Assembly: GCA_002428965.1 (NCBI GenBank)
Contig: DIYI01000009.1
Span: forward strand, 364,490-428,489
Direction of reading: 5' to 3'
Source: Jejuia sp. UBA6058
GTDB lineage: Bacteria; Bacteroidota; Bacteroidia; Flavobacteriales; Flavobacteriaceae
Length of the DNA stretch: 64,000 bases
The stretch's first letter is position 1. The number at the start of each line of letters is the position of its first letter. The notes under the pieces are model-generated. The model was not told where the DNA came from. It saw nothing but the letters and a program-made list of their open reading frames with translations, and did no database searches. Below are positions 44,112 through 53,600 of this stretch, one piece after another. A program made the position numbers and the translations under genes.

Positions 44112-45014
44112 TTAAATACGATTAAGTATCACACTCACATCAATTAACAAAATGCAAAAAACACCCGCTAGAATTATAAATTTTAGAATGTTATGCAATA
44201 TCAAATAATGGATCTTCGTGGAAGATCTCCAAAGCAAAAACAGAAAAATTACCAATAAAAATAAACTCAAATAAAAAAAAAGAAACATATAACCAACTTC
44301 GTAGCGAAATAGTAATAAGTACATGGGAATTGAAGTAGCCAAAGCTAATATTGTAAGCATCTTTTTTGAAGCTTTTTCCCCATATGCTACAGGTATCGTA
44401 ATATAATTTTGAGCTATATCACCTTTTATATTTTCTAAGTCTTTGGTGAGTTCTCGCATTGAAATCATGAGAAATAAGAAAATGGCGTGTACAAAAATAA
44501 CCGTGTCTAAATTTTTGTAGTATAAGAAGATAGCGAAGAAAGGAGTAATAGTTAGTATTGCTGAAGTTAAGTTACCTATAAAAGGCATTTTTTTCAGCTT
44601 ATGCGAGTACAACCAGATACTAAAAATATAAACAGCGAAAAATAATACTGCATTAAAAGATACATAACTAGCCATAATAGCTGCCAAAAAATTAAGCACA
44701 AAGTAGAATGATAATTTTGTGTTTTGACTAACAAGTCTGTCAAGACGGGACTTTAACGGGCGATTGATTAAATCCTTTTCAGAATCGTAAAAATTATTGA
44801 TGATATAACCTCCCGCAATTGTCGCTGCAGAAGCCAAAACTAGCATCAATAAATTAATATCAAAGAGAACGTCTTTAAGTGGTTTTTCAGGAGCTAAAAT
44901 ATAGATTGAAGTTAAATATTGCCCGATAACTACAACTAAAATATTGTAACCGCGCACGACAGAAAACATGCTAAAAAACTTAAGCAAAATATGTTTCTGT
45001 CTTCTGGAAAGCAT
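44112..45014 (-). CDS. UbiA-family prenyltransferase (geranylgeranylglycerol-phosphate geranylgeranyltransferase-like)
   Basis: Polytopic membrane prenyltransferase of 300 residues with eight or nine helices. The two Asp-rich prenyl-diphosphate motifs are NNFYDSEKDLINRP and RELTKDLENIKGD. In flavobacteria this member is annotated as geranylgeranylglycerol-phosphate geranylgeranyltransferase; the precise acceptor is inferred. It follows MVD and MVK in the same direction, which fits use of mevalonate-derived prenyl diphosphate. Confidence 0.87.
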   Translation of the reverse strand: MLSRRQKHILLKFFSMFSVVRGYNILVVVIGQYLTSIYILAPEKPLKDVLFDINLLMLVLASAATIAGGYIINNFYDSEKDLINRPLKSRLDRLVSQNTKLSFYFVLNFLAAIMASYVSFNAVLFFAVYIFSIWLYSHKLKKMPFIGNLTSAILTITPFFAIFLYYKNLDTVIFVHAIFLFLMISMRELTKDLENIKGDIAQNYITIPVAYGEKASKKMLTILALATSIPMYLLLFRYEVGYMFLFFYLSLFLLVIFLFLLWRSSTKIHYLILHNILKFIILAGVFCILLIDVSVILNRI

Positions 45015-45031
45015 AGATCTAAATAAATAAG

Positions 45032-45056
45032 ATCCTGGACCAAGTTCAGGATGATA
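45032..45056. repeat. Short palindrome between mevalonate kinase and prenyltransferase genes
   Basis: ATCCTGGAC and GTTCAGGAT pair over nine bases (one G-U) around CAA, followed by GATAA. It matches the palindrome inside the mannosyltransferase gene at 39281. No T-run follows on the minus strand, so it is not a classical terminator for the kinase gene; it could be a stabilising hairpin. Confidence 0.6.
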
Positions 45057-45085
45057 AAATAATTTGAAATAAAGATAAGTGAATT

Positions 45086-46015
45086 TTAGAAGTTATAAAC
45101 CACTTCTAATTTATGACCTGAAAGTGATTGTTTCGCCTTTTCAAAATCTTCGGTAAACCCAAGTATATAACCGCCACCGCCAGAACCACAAAGTTTCAAG
45201 TAATAGTCATTGGTTTCCAGCCCTTTTTGCCAAAGCTCGTGGAATTGTTGAGGAATCATAGGTTTGAAATGATTCAATACTATTTTAGATAATTGTTTGG
45301 TATTTCTGAACAATGACTTGATGTCTCCCTTCAAAAAGTTATCTACACAAGCATCTGTATGTTTTATAAACTGATTTTTCAACATATTACGGAAACCTTC
45401 ATGCTTCATCTTTTCCATAAAAAGGTGTACCATAGGAGCAGTTTCACCTGTTATTCCACTATCTAAAAGAAACACAGCTCCTTTACCATCGCTTTGTTGT
45501 GCAGGGATACCAGTGGCTTCAATATTATCTTTAGAATTTATTAGTATTGGAATACTTAAATAACTATTTAGTGGATCTAAACCTGAAGAACTACCATGAA
45601 AGAACGATTCCATTGCTGAGAAAATAGACTTTAGCTTGAACAGCTTATCACGTGTTAAATTTTCAAGAACCGTAATTTTATCAAAAGCGTATTTATCGTA
45701 AATAGAAGCAACTAAGGCTCCACTACTACCTACCCCATAACCTTGAGGGATAGAAGAATCAAAATACATACCTGAGTTCACATCATCGAATAATGCATCC
45801 ATATCAAACGAAACCAATGTACTATCAACATCTTGCAGATACTGAGCAAATTGTTTCAGACTTTCGTTTGATTTTAGTGCATTTTCAGAAGTGTTATTAT
45901 CTTTCTTTAAAGCACCATTATAAAAGCTATACGGAATTGATAAGCCTTTAGAGTCTTTGATGATACCGTATTCTCCAAACAGTAGAATTTTTGAGTAAAA
46001 TAGGGGTCCTTTCAT
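45086..46015 (-). CDS. Mevalonate kinase-like GHMP kinase
   Basis: GHMP-superfamily kinase of 309 residues, expected to phosphorylate mevalonate. SKILLFGEYGII is the N-terminal motif and the phosphate-binding loop is PQGYGVGSSGALVAS. LCGSGGGGYILGF is the C-terminal GHMP motif. It is divergent from textbook mevalonate kinases, but its place between MVD and UbiA supports the assignment. HMG-CoA synthase, reductase and phosphomevalonate kinase are not in the window. Confidence 0.85.
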   Translation of the reverse strand: MKGPLFYSKILLFGEYGIIKDSKGLSIPYSFYNGALKKDNNTSENALKSNESLKQFAQYLQDVDSTLVSFDMDALFDDVNSGMYFDSSIPQGYGVGSSGALVASIYDKYAFDKITVLENLTRDKLFKLKSIFSAMESFFHGSSSGLDPLNSYLSIPILINSKDNIEATGIPAQQSDGKGAVFLLDSGITGETAPMVHLFMEKMKHEGFRNMLKNQFIKHTDACVDNFLKGDIKSLFRNTKQLSKIVLNHFKPMIPQQFHELWQKGLETNDYYLKLCGSGGGGYILGFTEDFEKAKQSLSGHKLEVVYNF

Positions 46016-46086
46016 AACAGCTATTTTGGCTTGACGACTTTGTTTAATAAAAATACAAATTTTTTAAACAAAAATTATTAATAATT

Positions 46087-47166
46087 CTATAATTTATTAG
46101 CCCCCAAACCAATAATGTCGCAAATATACTGTCCGTTTTGACAATATGCAACTAATTCAGACTTAATGAATTCCAAAACAGAATTAGACTCTTTCTCCGG
46201 ATAAAGCACATGCACATTCGCTCCAGCGTCTAAAGTGAAACAAACTTTAGAATTCGTAGCCTTTCTGTATTCCCAAATTTTATTAATAATCTCCAAAGTT
46301 TTTGGCTTCATTAAAATGAAGTAAGGCATACTTGTCATCATCATCGCATGCAAAGTCAATGCTTCACTCTCCACTAAAGCAATAAATTGATCCAAATCAC
46401 CTTCTTTTAGTATTGAGATAATATTTGAAAGATTTTTATCAGCTTGCCTAAAACGTTCTTGAGCGAAAGGATGACCGTGCATTAAATTATGACCAACTGT
46501 ACTACTTACTTGTTTTTCACCCTTATCCACAAGCAGGATGGTATCTTGATAGTTTTTAAAATTCTCATGAACTTCGTAAGGGTATTTTACTCCATATAAA
46601 TCTGAACTTCCTTCTATTTTTGGATGCGTCCCCCAAACCACCAAGTCTCCTTCAATACTTCTCGAAGCACTACCAGAGCCTAAACGTGCTAAAAACGAGG
46701 CTTTTTTTATAAAATCTTCTTGTGAAATATTTGGATTTAATTCATTTTCAACGCTCATTAAGCACAACGCTAAAGCACTCATACCCGAGGCTGAAGATGC
46801 AATTCCAGAACTATGTGGAAACGTATTTGAAGTTTCAATTTTAAAATGGTAGTCTTTCAAAAAAGGCAAATAGTCTTCAACCCTTTTGAAAAACGTTTCA
46901 ATTTTTGGTTTGAAATCATCTTTTGGTTCTCCATCTAACAACACTTCAAACGAATAATCTTCTTTATTTTCTTTTTTTGAAAAACTCAACGATGTTATTG
47001 TCTTGCAGTTACTAAGTGTAAAACTAATAGATGGATTTTCAGGAATTTGATTTTTTTTCTTTCCCCAGTATTTTACCAAGGCAATATTACTCGGTGATTC
47101 CCAAGAAAATTTCCCGTTTTCAACACTCTGATTGTATGTTTCTGGAATAAAACTTTGCTCTGTCAT
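46087..47166 (-). CDS. mvaD: Diphosphomevalonate decarboxylase
   Basis: Converts diphosphomevalonate to isopentenyl diphosphate with ATP. The 359-residue product shows the family signature ESPSNIALVKYWGKKK, the phosphate loop PHSSGIASSASGMSALAL, GSGSASRSI and the C-terminal LDAGANVHVLYP with the catalytic Asp. A perfect -7 box (47185-47192) lies inside the end of the upstream DUF1697 gene, so it has its own promoter as well as possible readthrough. Confidence 0.95.
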   Translation of the reverse strand: MTEQSFIPETYNQSVENGKFSWESPSNIALVKYWGKKKNQIPENPSISFTLSNCKTITSLSFSKKENKEDYSFEVLLDGEPKDDFKPKIETFFKRVEDYLPFLKDYHFKIETSNTFPHSSGIASSASGMSALALCLMSVENELNPNISQEDFIKKASFLARLGSGSASRSIEGDLVVWGTHPKIEGSSDLYGVKYPYEVHENFKNYQDTILLVDKGEKQVSSTVGHNLMHGHPFAQERFRQADKNLSNIISILKEGDLDQFIALVESEALTLHAMMMTSMPYFILMKPKTLEIINKIWEYRKATNSKVCFTLDAGANVHVLYPEKESNSVLEFIKSELVAYCQNGQYICDIIGLGANKL

Positions 47167-47175
47167 TAGCCATTT

Positions 47176-47706
47176 TTATTCTGACAAAGATAACAACTTT
47201 ACCATTGTCCTATAATTTCTGGCGGTAGCTACAACTTTTAATTTTCGTTCGAAGAAGTTGTTGCTACATTTGGCTTTTCCATAGCCAGTAGAACAATAAA
47301 AATATATGGCAGTATCTTTGATTAAGAACGATTCGTTAGGATAAGATATTTTAGAAAGTTCTTCAACTAAAGCTTCATCAGCTTTAGAATACAACATCAT
47401 AAAATAACTCTTTTCTTTCTCCTCCTGCCGGAATGGAGAATTGTCAAAAATTTGCTTTAGTTCTTCTGGTTTAAGGACTAAAACTGGAACATCAAAACCA
47501 AAGTGAGATTTAATAGCCTCATGAAGTATAGGTTCTAAAGCTGCTTTACTTTTTTCAAGAGACTCAAAAATCACATTACCACTTTGAATATAGGTTTGTA
47601 CATTTTCTAACCCCACTTTCGTGAATAATTCACGCAATTCAGCCATGGGTATTTTCTTTTGCCCACTTACGTTTATCCCTCTTAGTAAAGCAATATATTT
47701 AGTCAT
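47176..47706 (-). CDS. DUF1697 protein
   Basis: Cytoplasmic protein of 176 residues, function unknown. The family pattern is clear: KYIALLRGINVSGQKKIPMAEL at the start, VQTYIQSGNVIFES, a KSHFGFDVPVLVL centre and NFFERKLKVVATARNYRTMVKL at the end. It overlaps the DUF4174 gene by eight bases and precedes mvaD by nine. Confidence 0.9.
   Translation of the reverse strand: MTKYIALLRGINVSGQKKIPMAELRELFTKVGLENVQTYIQSGNVIFESLEKSKAALEPILHEAIKSHFGFDVPVLVLKPEELKQIFDNSPFRQEEKEKSYFMMLYSKADEALVEELSKISYPNESFLIKDTAIYFYCSTGYGKAKCSNNFFERKLKVVATARNYRTMVKLLSLSE
47185..47192 (-). promoter_or_regulatory. Bacteroidetes -7 box for mvaD inside the DUF1697 gene
   Basis: The minus strand reads TATCTTTG, an exact TAnnTTTG match, 18 bases before the mvaD ATG and within the last codons of the preceding gene. 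It marks an internal promoter of the run. Confidence 0.55.
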
Positions 47707-48106
47707 TATCCTTGTTTCTAAATTTTTGTCTGCGCATTGGCATTTTATCTATTAAATTGAAGAAAACAGCTGGATCTTCCAATTTATTCGATTCATACTT
47801 TTTATTACCATCTAAACCTAAAAGCATTATACTAAATCCTTGTTTAGTCTTAGTAATTTGAAAGCGCTTAGGACTCTTTTTCCAATCATAATACACACAT
47901 GAATCTGCAATACATTTATAAATAACAATTTTTCTATCTAATAGTTTAGCCTTCTCTTTTTCAAGCGCATCGAACTGTTGATTTGCCATTTTAGAACTTA
48001 AGTTGTCAGCATATATTAAAATGACGCGCTCTTTCCACTGATGAGAACTTAAGTTTTGAGCCCATAACATATTTGAAAACAGAATAAAAACAATTAAATA
48101 CTTCAT
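47699..48106 (-). CDS. Exported DUF4174 protein
   Basis: A 135-residue product with a signal peptide ending MLWAQ (about residue 17). VILIYADNLSSKMANQQFDALEKEKAKLLDRKIVI and GFSIMLLGLDGNKKYES fit the DUF4174 thioredoxin-like fold, but there is no CxxC. It overlaps the upstream oxidoreductase gene by four bases and the downstream DUF1697 gene by eight. Confidence 0.83.
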   Translation of the reverse strand: MKYLIVFILFSNMLWAQNLSSHQWKERVILIYADNLSSKMANQQFDALEKEKAKLLDRKIVIYKCIADSCVYYDWKKSPKRFQITKTKQGFSIMLLGLDGNKKYESNKLEDPAVFFNLIDKMPMRRQKFRNKDND

Positions 48107-49326
48107 TTTGATAATGAATTCACAATAGCCTTAGAGGCGATGTATGCTCCTGTCCAAGCATTTTGAAAATTAAATCCACCTGTAACCGCATCAATATTTA
48201 AAACCTCTCCCGCAAAATACAGATTTTCCACTTTCCTACTTTCAAAGGTTTTAAAATTCACTTCTTTTAAATTCACTCCTCCCGCAGTAACAAACTCCTC
48301 CTTAAAAGTACTTTTTCCATCTACTTGAAACACTGCTTGGGTAAGTTGAGTTGCCAAATTTTCCAATTGAGTTTTATTCACATCTGCCCATCGCAATTCA
48401 GAGGTAATTTTAGAAGCCACAACCAGTTTATACCATAAGCGCTTTGGGAGATTAAACTGCGGCGATTTAAAAACCGTTTTCTTACCAGCAACCTCCTTTA
48501 TCCCCTTCAAATTATTTGAACAATCTGCATAAGATTGCTTAATGAAATTAATTTCAATTTGGAATTTATATTTAAGTCTTGCTAATTCTAAAGCGCCAAA
48601 AGCAGATAGTTTTAAAATAGATGGCGCACTCAAACCCCAATGTGTTATTAATAATGGCCCTTCACTAAATAAATCCGTCCCCAATACTTTAATTTCTACA
48701 TTATTGGCAACCACTCCAGGAATGTCATTAATACGTTTATCTTTTATATTGAAGGTAAATAAAGAAGGTACAGGTTCTAGAATGTTGTGGCCTAAATTTT
48801 CTAGTAGATTCCAAACTTTTGTATTACTACCAGTAGCTACGAGCACCTTTTCAGTTAGAAATGTAGCTTGTGTAGTTTCAATTTTAAAATTGAGTTCTGC
48901 TTTTTCAATATTTCTAACAGGATGATTATAAAGCACCTCAACATTAAACTTTTCCGCTTCAGCTAAAAAGCAATCAATAATTGTTTGTGACGAATTACTT
49001 ATTGGAAACATTCTTCCATCATCTTCAATTTTAAGAGCAACACCTCGTTTTTCAAACCATTCAATGGTATCACCAGTCATGAATTGATGAAAAGGCCCGA
49101 GTAATTCTTTTTCTCCTCTTGGATAATTTAAAACAAGTGCTTTAGGAACAAATTCGGCATGAGTTACATTGCATCTTCCACCGCCAGAAACTTTCACTTT
49201 TGTTAATCCCTCTTTTCCTCGCTCAAGGATGGCCACTTTTAAATTTGGATTTTGTTCTGTAATATTTATGGCCCCAAAAAAGCCTGCAGCACCGCCTCCA
49301 ATTATAATAATATCAAATTGATTCAT
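48103..49326 (-). CDS. HI0933/BaiN-type NAD(P)/FAD-dependent oxidoreductase
   Basis: Flavoprotein of 407 residues of the YhiN/HI0933 family. FDIIIIGGGAAGFFGAIN binds FAD, KVSGGGRCNVTHAEF is the family signature and ENLYFAGEVLNIDAVTGGFNFQNAWTGAY the C-terminal one. The substrate is not established. The start 49326 (MNQFDIII) was taken because the five upstream codons do not match the family. It heads the overlapping run 49326 to 47176. Confidence 0.92.
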   Translation of the reverse strand: MNQFDIIIIGGGAAGFFGAINITEQNPNLKVAILERGKEGLTKVKVSGGGRCNVTHAEFVPKALVLNYPRGEKELLGPFHQFMTGDTIEWFEKRGVALKIEDDGRMFPISNSSQTIIDCFLAEAEKFNVEVLYNHPVRNIEKAELNFKIETTQATFLTEKVLVATGSNTKVWNLLENLGHNILEPVPSLFTFNIKDKRINDIPGVVANNVEIKVLGTDLFSEGPLLITHWGLSAPSILKLSAFGALELARLKYKFQIEINFIKQSYADCSNNLKGIKEVAGKKTVFKSPQFNLPKRLWYKLVVASKITSELRWADVNKTQLENLATQLTQAVFQVDGKSTFKEEFVTAGGVNLKEVNFKTFESRKVENLYFAGEVLNIDAVTGGFNFQNAWTGAYIASKAIVNSLSK

Positions 49327-49368
49327 AGGTAAAAAAATCAATGTAAATTTAAGCCATAAAAGTTGTTC

Positions 49369-50217
49369 ATGATTAAATACACCTACTTATTTCTTTTTGT
49401 TCTTACAGTGTCTTGCCAAAAGCCAGATGTTCACACTGGTATAGATTTACCTAAAGTTCTAAATGAGGTTTCTGGAAACGAAATTATTAAAAACTCCAAT
49501 CAAATCTGGATGCACAACGATAGTGGAGATGAAGCTAGAATTTATTGTGTAAATTACAATGGTAAATTAATCAAAAAGCTCTACTTAAAAGCTAAAAATG
49601 AAGATTGGGAAGATATAACATCTGATAAAAAAGGGAATTTGTATATAGGCGATTTTGGCAATAACAACAATGATCGTGAAGACTTGAAAATTTATTTAGT
49701 GCCCTCTTCAAAACTAAATTCCGACGAGGAAGTTAAAGCGAAAAAGATAAAGTTTAAGTATGAAGATCAAAAGGATTTTCCTCCAAAAAAGAAAAAGTTG
49801 TTTTTTGACTGCGAAGCTTTTTTTCACTTTAATGGTAATCTCTATCTTTTTACAAAATCAAGGGTAAAGGAGAAACATGGCACTACAAACGTTTATAGAA
49901 TCCCCGCCGTTGAGGGCAAACATAAAGCAAAAAAAATTGGTTCCTTTAATTTTGGAAACGAGTTTTACCATTGGGTAACTGGAGCAGATATTAGAGACGA
50001 TGGCAAACAAATAGCTATTCTTACACAAAAAAACATTTGGCTCTTTACCGACTTTAAAGGTGATAATTTTTTTAATGGAACACGTTCCAAAATTTCATTT
50101 AAACATTCAACTCAAAAAGAAGGTGTTTGTTACAAAGATGATACTACACTAGTAGTTACAGATGAAAATGATCATGGTAGAGGAGGAAACTTATACGAAT
50201 TTAAAATTAAACCTTAG
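49369..50217 (+). CDS. Lipoprotein with probable beta-propeller fold
   Basis: Function not recognised. The 282-residue product starts IKYTYLFLFVLTVSC with a lipobox Cys, so it is predicted to be a lipoprotein. Repeated strands such as QIWMHNDSGDEARIYCV, GNLYIGDFGNNNNDR and GNLYLFTKSR look like propeller blades. ATG at 49369 was chosen over a TTG two codons earlier. Its promoter region is shared with the divergent flavoprotein gene; TAAATTTA at 49344-49351 is palindromic and one base off the -7 consensus on each strand. The 3' end overlaps the thioredoxin gene by 11 bases. Confidence 0.75.
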   Translation: MIKYTYLFLFVLTVSCQKPDVHTGIDLPKVLNEVSGNEIIKNSNQIWMHNDSGDEARIYCVNYNGKLIKKLYLKAKNEDWEDITSDKKGNLYIGDFGNNNNDREDLKIYLVPSSKLNSDEEVKAKKIKFKYEDQKDFPPKKKKLFFDCEAFFHFNGNLYLFTKSRVKEKHGTTNVYRIPAVEGKHKAKKIGSFNFGNEFYHWVTGADIRDDGKQIAILTQKNIWLFTDFKGDNFFNGTRSKISFKHSTQKEGVCYKDDTTLVVTDENDHGRGGNLYEFKIKP

Positions 50218-50518
50218 TACCCGTATGCGTTTCCAGAACATTTAAAATGTCTTTCTTTTGAAGCACACCAGATTGTCTCCATTTTGGAACACCATCCACA
50301 AATAAAATCATAGTTGGCACACTTTTTACCTGATATTTTACGGCTAAGGGGTTATTTTTATCAATATCTATCTTAATGATTTTAACAGCATCTCCAATCT
50401 CATCTTTCACCTCTTTAAGAATGGGCAACAATGTTTGACAAGGCCCACACCATGTTGCAAAAAAATCTACTAGAACTACTTTTTCAGAATTTATGATATC
50501 GTTAAAACTGCTTTTCAT
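50207..50518 (-). CDS. Thioredoxin
   Basis: Cytoplasmic dithiol reductase of 103 residues, the normal length. The active site is WCGPC in FFATWCGPCQTLLP and the cis-Pro lies in KSVPTMILF. No signal peptide. A perfect -7 box at 50573-50580 gives a leader of about 50 bases. It overlaps the convergent lipoprotein gene end. Confidence 0.95.
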   Translation of the reverse strand: MKSSFNDIINSEKVVLVDFFATWCGPCQTLLPILKEVKDEIGDAVKIIKIDIDKNNPLAVKYQVKSVPTMILFVDGVPKWRQSGVLQKKDILNVLETHTGTKV

Positions 50519-50572
50519 GTTTTACTTAATTTGATAACCTTTTAGACGCTGAAATTGGGTGAAAATTACATT

Positions 50573-50580
50573 CAAAACTA
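50573..50580 (-). promoter_or_regulatory. Bacteroidetes -7 box for the thioredoxin gene
   Basis: The minus strand reads TAGTTTTG, an exact TAnnTTTG match, 55 bases before the ATG at 50518. Assignment by motif and position. Confidence 0.5.
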
Positions 50581-50615
50581 TCGACTTTGAAACAAGTTCA
50601 GGGCAACACGCCTTA

Positions 50616-53600
50616 TCAGAATCCAAATCCTATTTTAAAGGCAAACAACAATCCGTCATCGCTATTAAAGGCAGAAATATTTAAAGTCATCATATCTGCA
50701 GCATTGGCAAAAATACCACCACCAAAAGAGTTATTCCAGGTATTTGAGTCTTCGCCATCTAACCATACGCGACCATAATCTAAACCGCCATAAAAACCAA
50801 TGTTTAATGGTAGTAAGCCTGTTTTTACTTTTCTAAGATTAACGCGTACATCTGTGGTTTGCACAAAAGCAGAATTCCCAATAAAACGCTCATCTCTATA
50901 ACCTCTCAAACCATTATTTCTTCCTAAACTAGCAGCTTGGTAAAACTCAAAATCATCACCTAAATTAAAATGTGCTCTAGATTTGCTGGCTAAAACTATC
51001 TGCCCACTTGGAACCAACTTATAATCAAATCCCAATTCTGGAATGATATATCCAAATCCTCTACTGGTGCTTACATTATTTCTATACCCCGCTTGAACCG
51101 CAAACAACATGCCCAATGTTGGGAATGCTGCATTATCAACATTAGCATATTGGTATTTAGCATCGGCGCCGAAAAAGTCTTGTTGATCAAAAACAGAATC
51201 AGGTAATTCTCCTGGTTCAGCAACAAATCTACCTGTTGTTTTATCAACTTCGTTCGATTCATAAGACACGCCAATTTTCAAGCTTGCTCCCAACTTTCCA
51301 CGCCATGTAAGTGCCGGAGCCACTTTAAAGGTTCTTAATTTTACGCGGTTGTAATCTAAGTCGAACATATCTTCATCATCTGCATTTTTATTAATCGTTT
51401 CATTACCAAATCCAAAGAAATTAATTGCATAATTTGGGCTTGTGAATTTAGTGTCAAAAGCCAAATTCCAGTGCCCTATTACGTTCGCAAATTCGGCATG
51501 ATAGCCCAAATTAAAACCATTTGTAGCAAAATAATATCCAGCAGAAATAATGTGTTGTGAACTAAATGGGTTACGCTCAAAACCATAGGCAGTTATTGTG
51601 TTAGCAAAACCAATACTTAAACCATCATCAGGATTTGATCCAATTGACGGTATAAATTGATTAGAACTATTTTTTAATTTCTTATAATCATATACATTGG
51701 TTTCATAATCATCCGTTAACTTCTTGCTTCCCTTATTTGTTAAAAATGTATTATCCTTGGTTTTATGGTCATAGATTTTTAAACGTTTACCATTTAAAAC
51801 ATTGTAGACATCGTTATTCTGACCACCAATAATACGAACTTTAATTAAATCATCTCCTTCTCCAAATACCTCAAAATGATCATCATCATCTAATCCATAA
51901 ATCCAGATTTCTTTTGTTTCATTAGACGAATACGTACGTTCATGAAACTTATCTTTCTTTTTACCTTTTTTTATTCTGTAAGCGACAACCTTAGTTTTTC
52001 CATTAGGTAAACGTTCAACATCAAACCAATCATCTTTATTAGTGCCTTTGATTACTCCATATTTATTAACATGATGATAGTAAGCATCAGATATCTTCTG
52101 AAGATTAGAGCGTCTTCCAATCAATTTTTGCTTTATTTCCTGAAGCGTATTTTGATTTACCTCTGGTGGGAAATTTTTAAATGCCTTGTCAATAACATCT
52201 TCTGTAATATTATCCACAATACGTTTCACTTGAGCATCCCAAACGGCTTTACCTGATTGATTGATAAGTGCCATATCTAATGGATAAGGCTCTAAATTGA
52301 ACCATTTTGGGCTCTTTAACTCTTCATCGTAGCTTTGCATTAAACGAAGAGCTGGTACAATTTTAGTTGCTACACTTAAAAGGGCACCATCTGCCATAAT
52401 TGAAAATGCTTGATCGCGGTCTCTAGGTACTGGACGATATACTTTTTTATCATCTATTTTAAACTCTGCCCAACGCCATTGATCTTCGTGTCTATCCCAA
52501 TCTCCAAGCAACATATCAAATAGTCTTGCTCTTACATAGGCTTCCTCATCAATGATAAAATCTTCGTCTTTATTTATCTTTTTTAATACATCATCTGTAC
52601 TTATCATTTTATTGGAGAACCCAAAACTAGCTTTATCTCCATGTCCAGAATCCGTACGCTCTTCAATCATATAAAGTGCATCACCAAACTCGTCCGCAAA
52701 ATGACCCAAAGCATTTTGCTTTGGCACATAATACATCACGGGATTAGTGTGATATATATCAATGGCATCTGCCAAATCTCCAACTACAAAGGGCGCGTAA
52801 GGGTGCGACCCTGTAAACACATCTAGCAGTAAACCTTCTGTATAGGTGTCATCAAACTGTCCTTCAATATATTGATCTTTAAAAGCAACGGCTTGCAAAT
52901 ACTGAACTGCATTTTTCCTAAGTGCCCGCATTACATATTGCCTACCCTTTTTATCCTCTAATCGTAAGGACATAGATTGATGCCCTCCACCTTTTCTAAT
53001 TACTTTTAAGCCTCCAAATAAGGTATCTAAATCAACAGTTGGCGCCTTTACGTTTTGACTGAAATCCTCACGATAACGATCTCCCCAAAAGAATTTATAC
53101 GCACCACCTTTAGTGGTTTCTTTTTCGGTATAAATTGAAGCTACTTTATCTGTTGGATACGATTTTGGGTATGTTGTAAATACTTTTTTATCGTTGGGCT
53201 TTAAGACTTCTGTTTGATACACAACTTTGTCATCCACATAAAAACGCACATAAGAAGAGCCATCTTTAAAAACATCTAATCTGGCATATCCCATTGCACC
53301 ATAAGAAAACTGTCCTCCACCTACATTTCGCGTTGGCGTTTCTTTCGAACCAGATCCGCTCACAATTTGAGGTAAATTATCTTCAATTATGTATTGTAAA
53401 TTATGATCATGACCCGACACAAAAATGGTTTTATCATTTTCTTGAGCTAAGGTTATTACACGTTTTCTAAACTCGTTGTATAATTTATTTTGGTTATCAA
53501 CATTAATAACCCCTCCCGTTTTTCTTATAAGATTTTTTAAAGTTCCTAAAATTGGTAACGGTGACATATGACTACCAAACGAGTATTGTCCTCCATGAGA

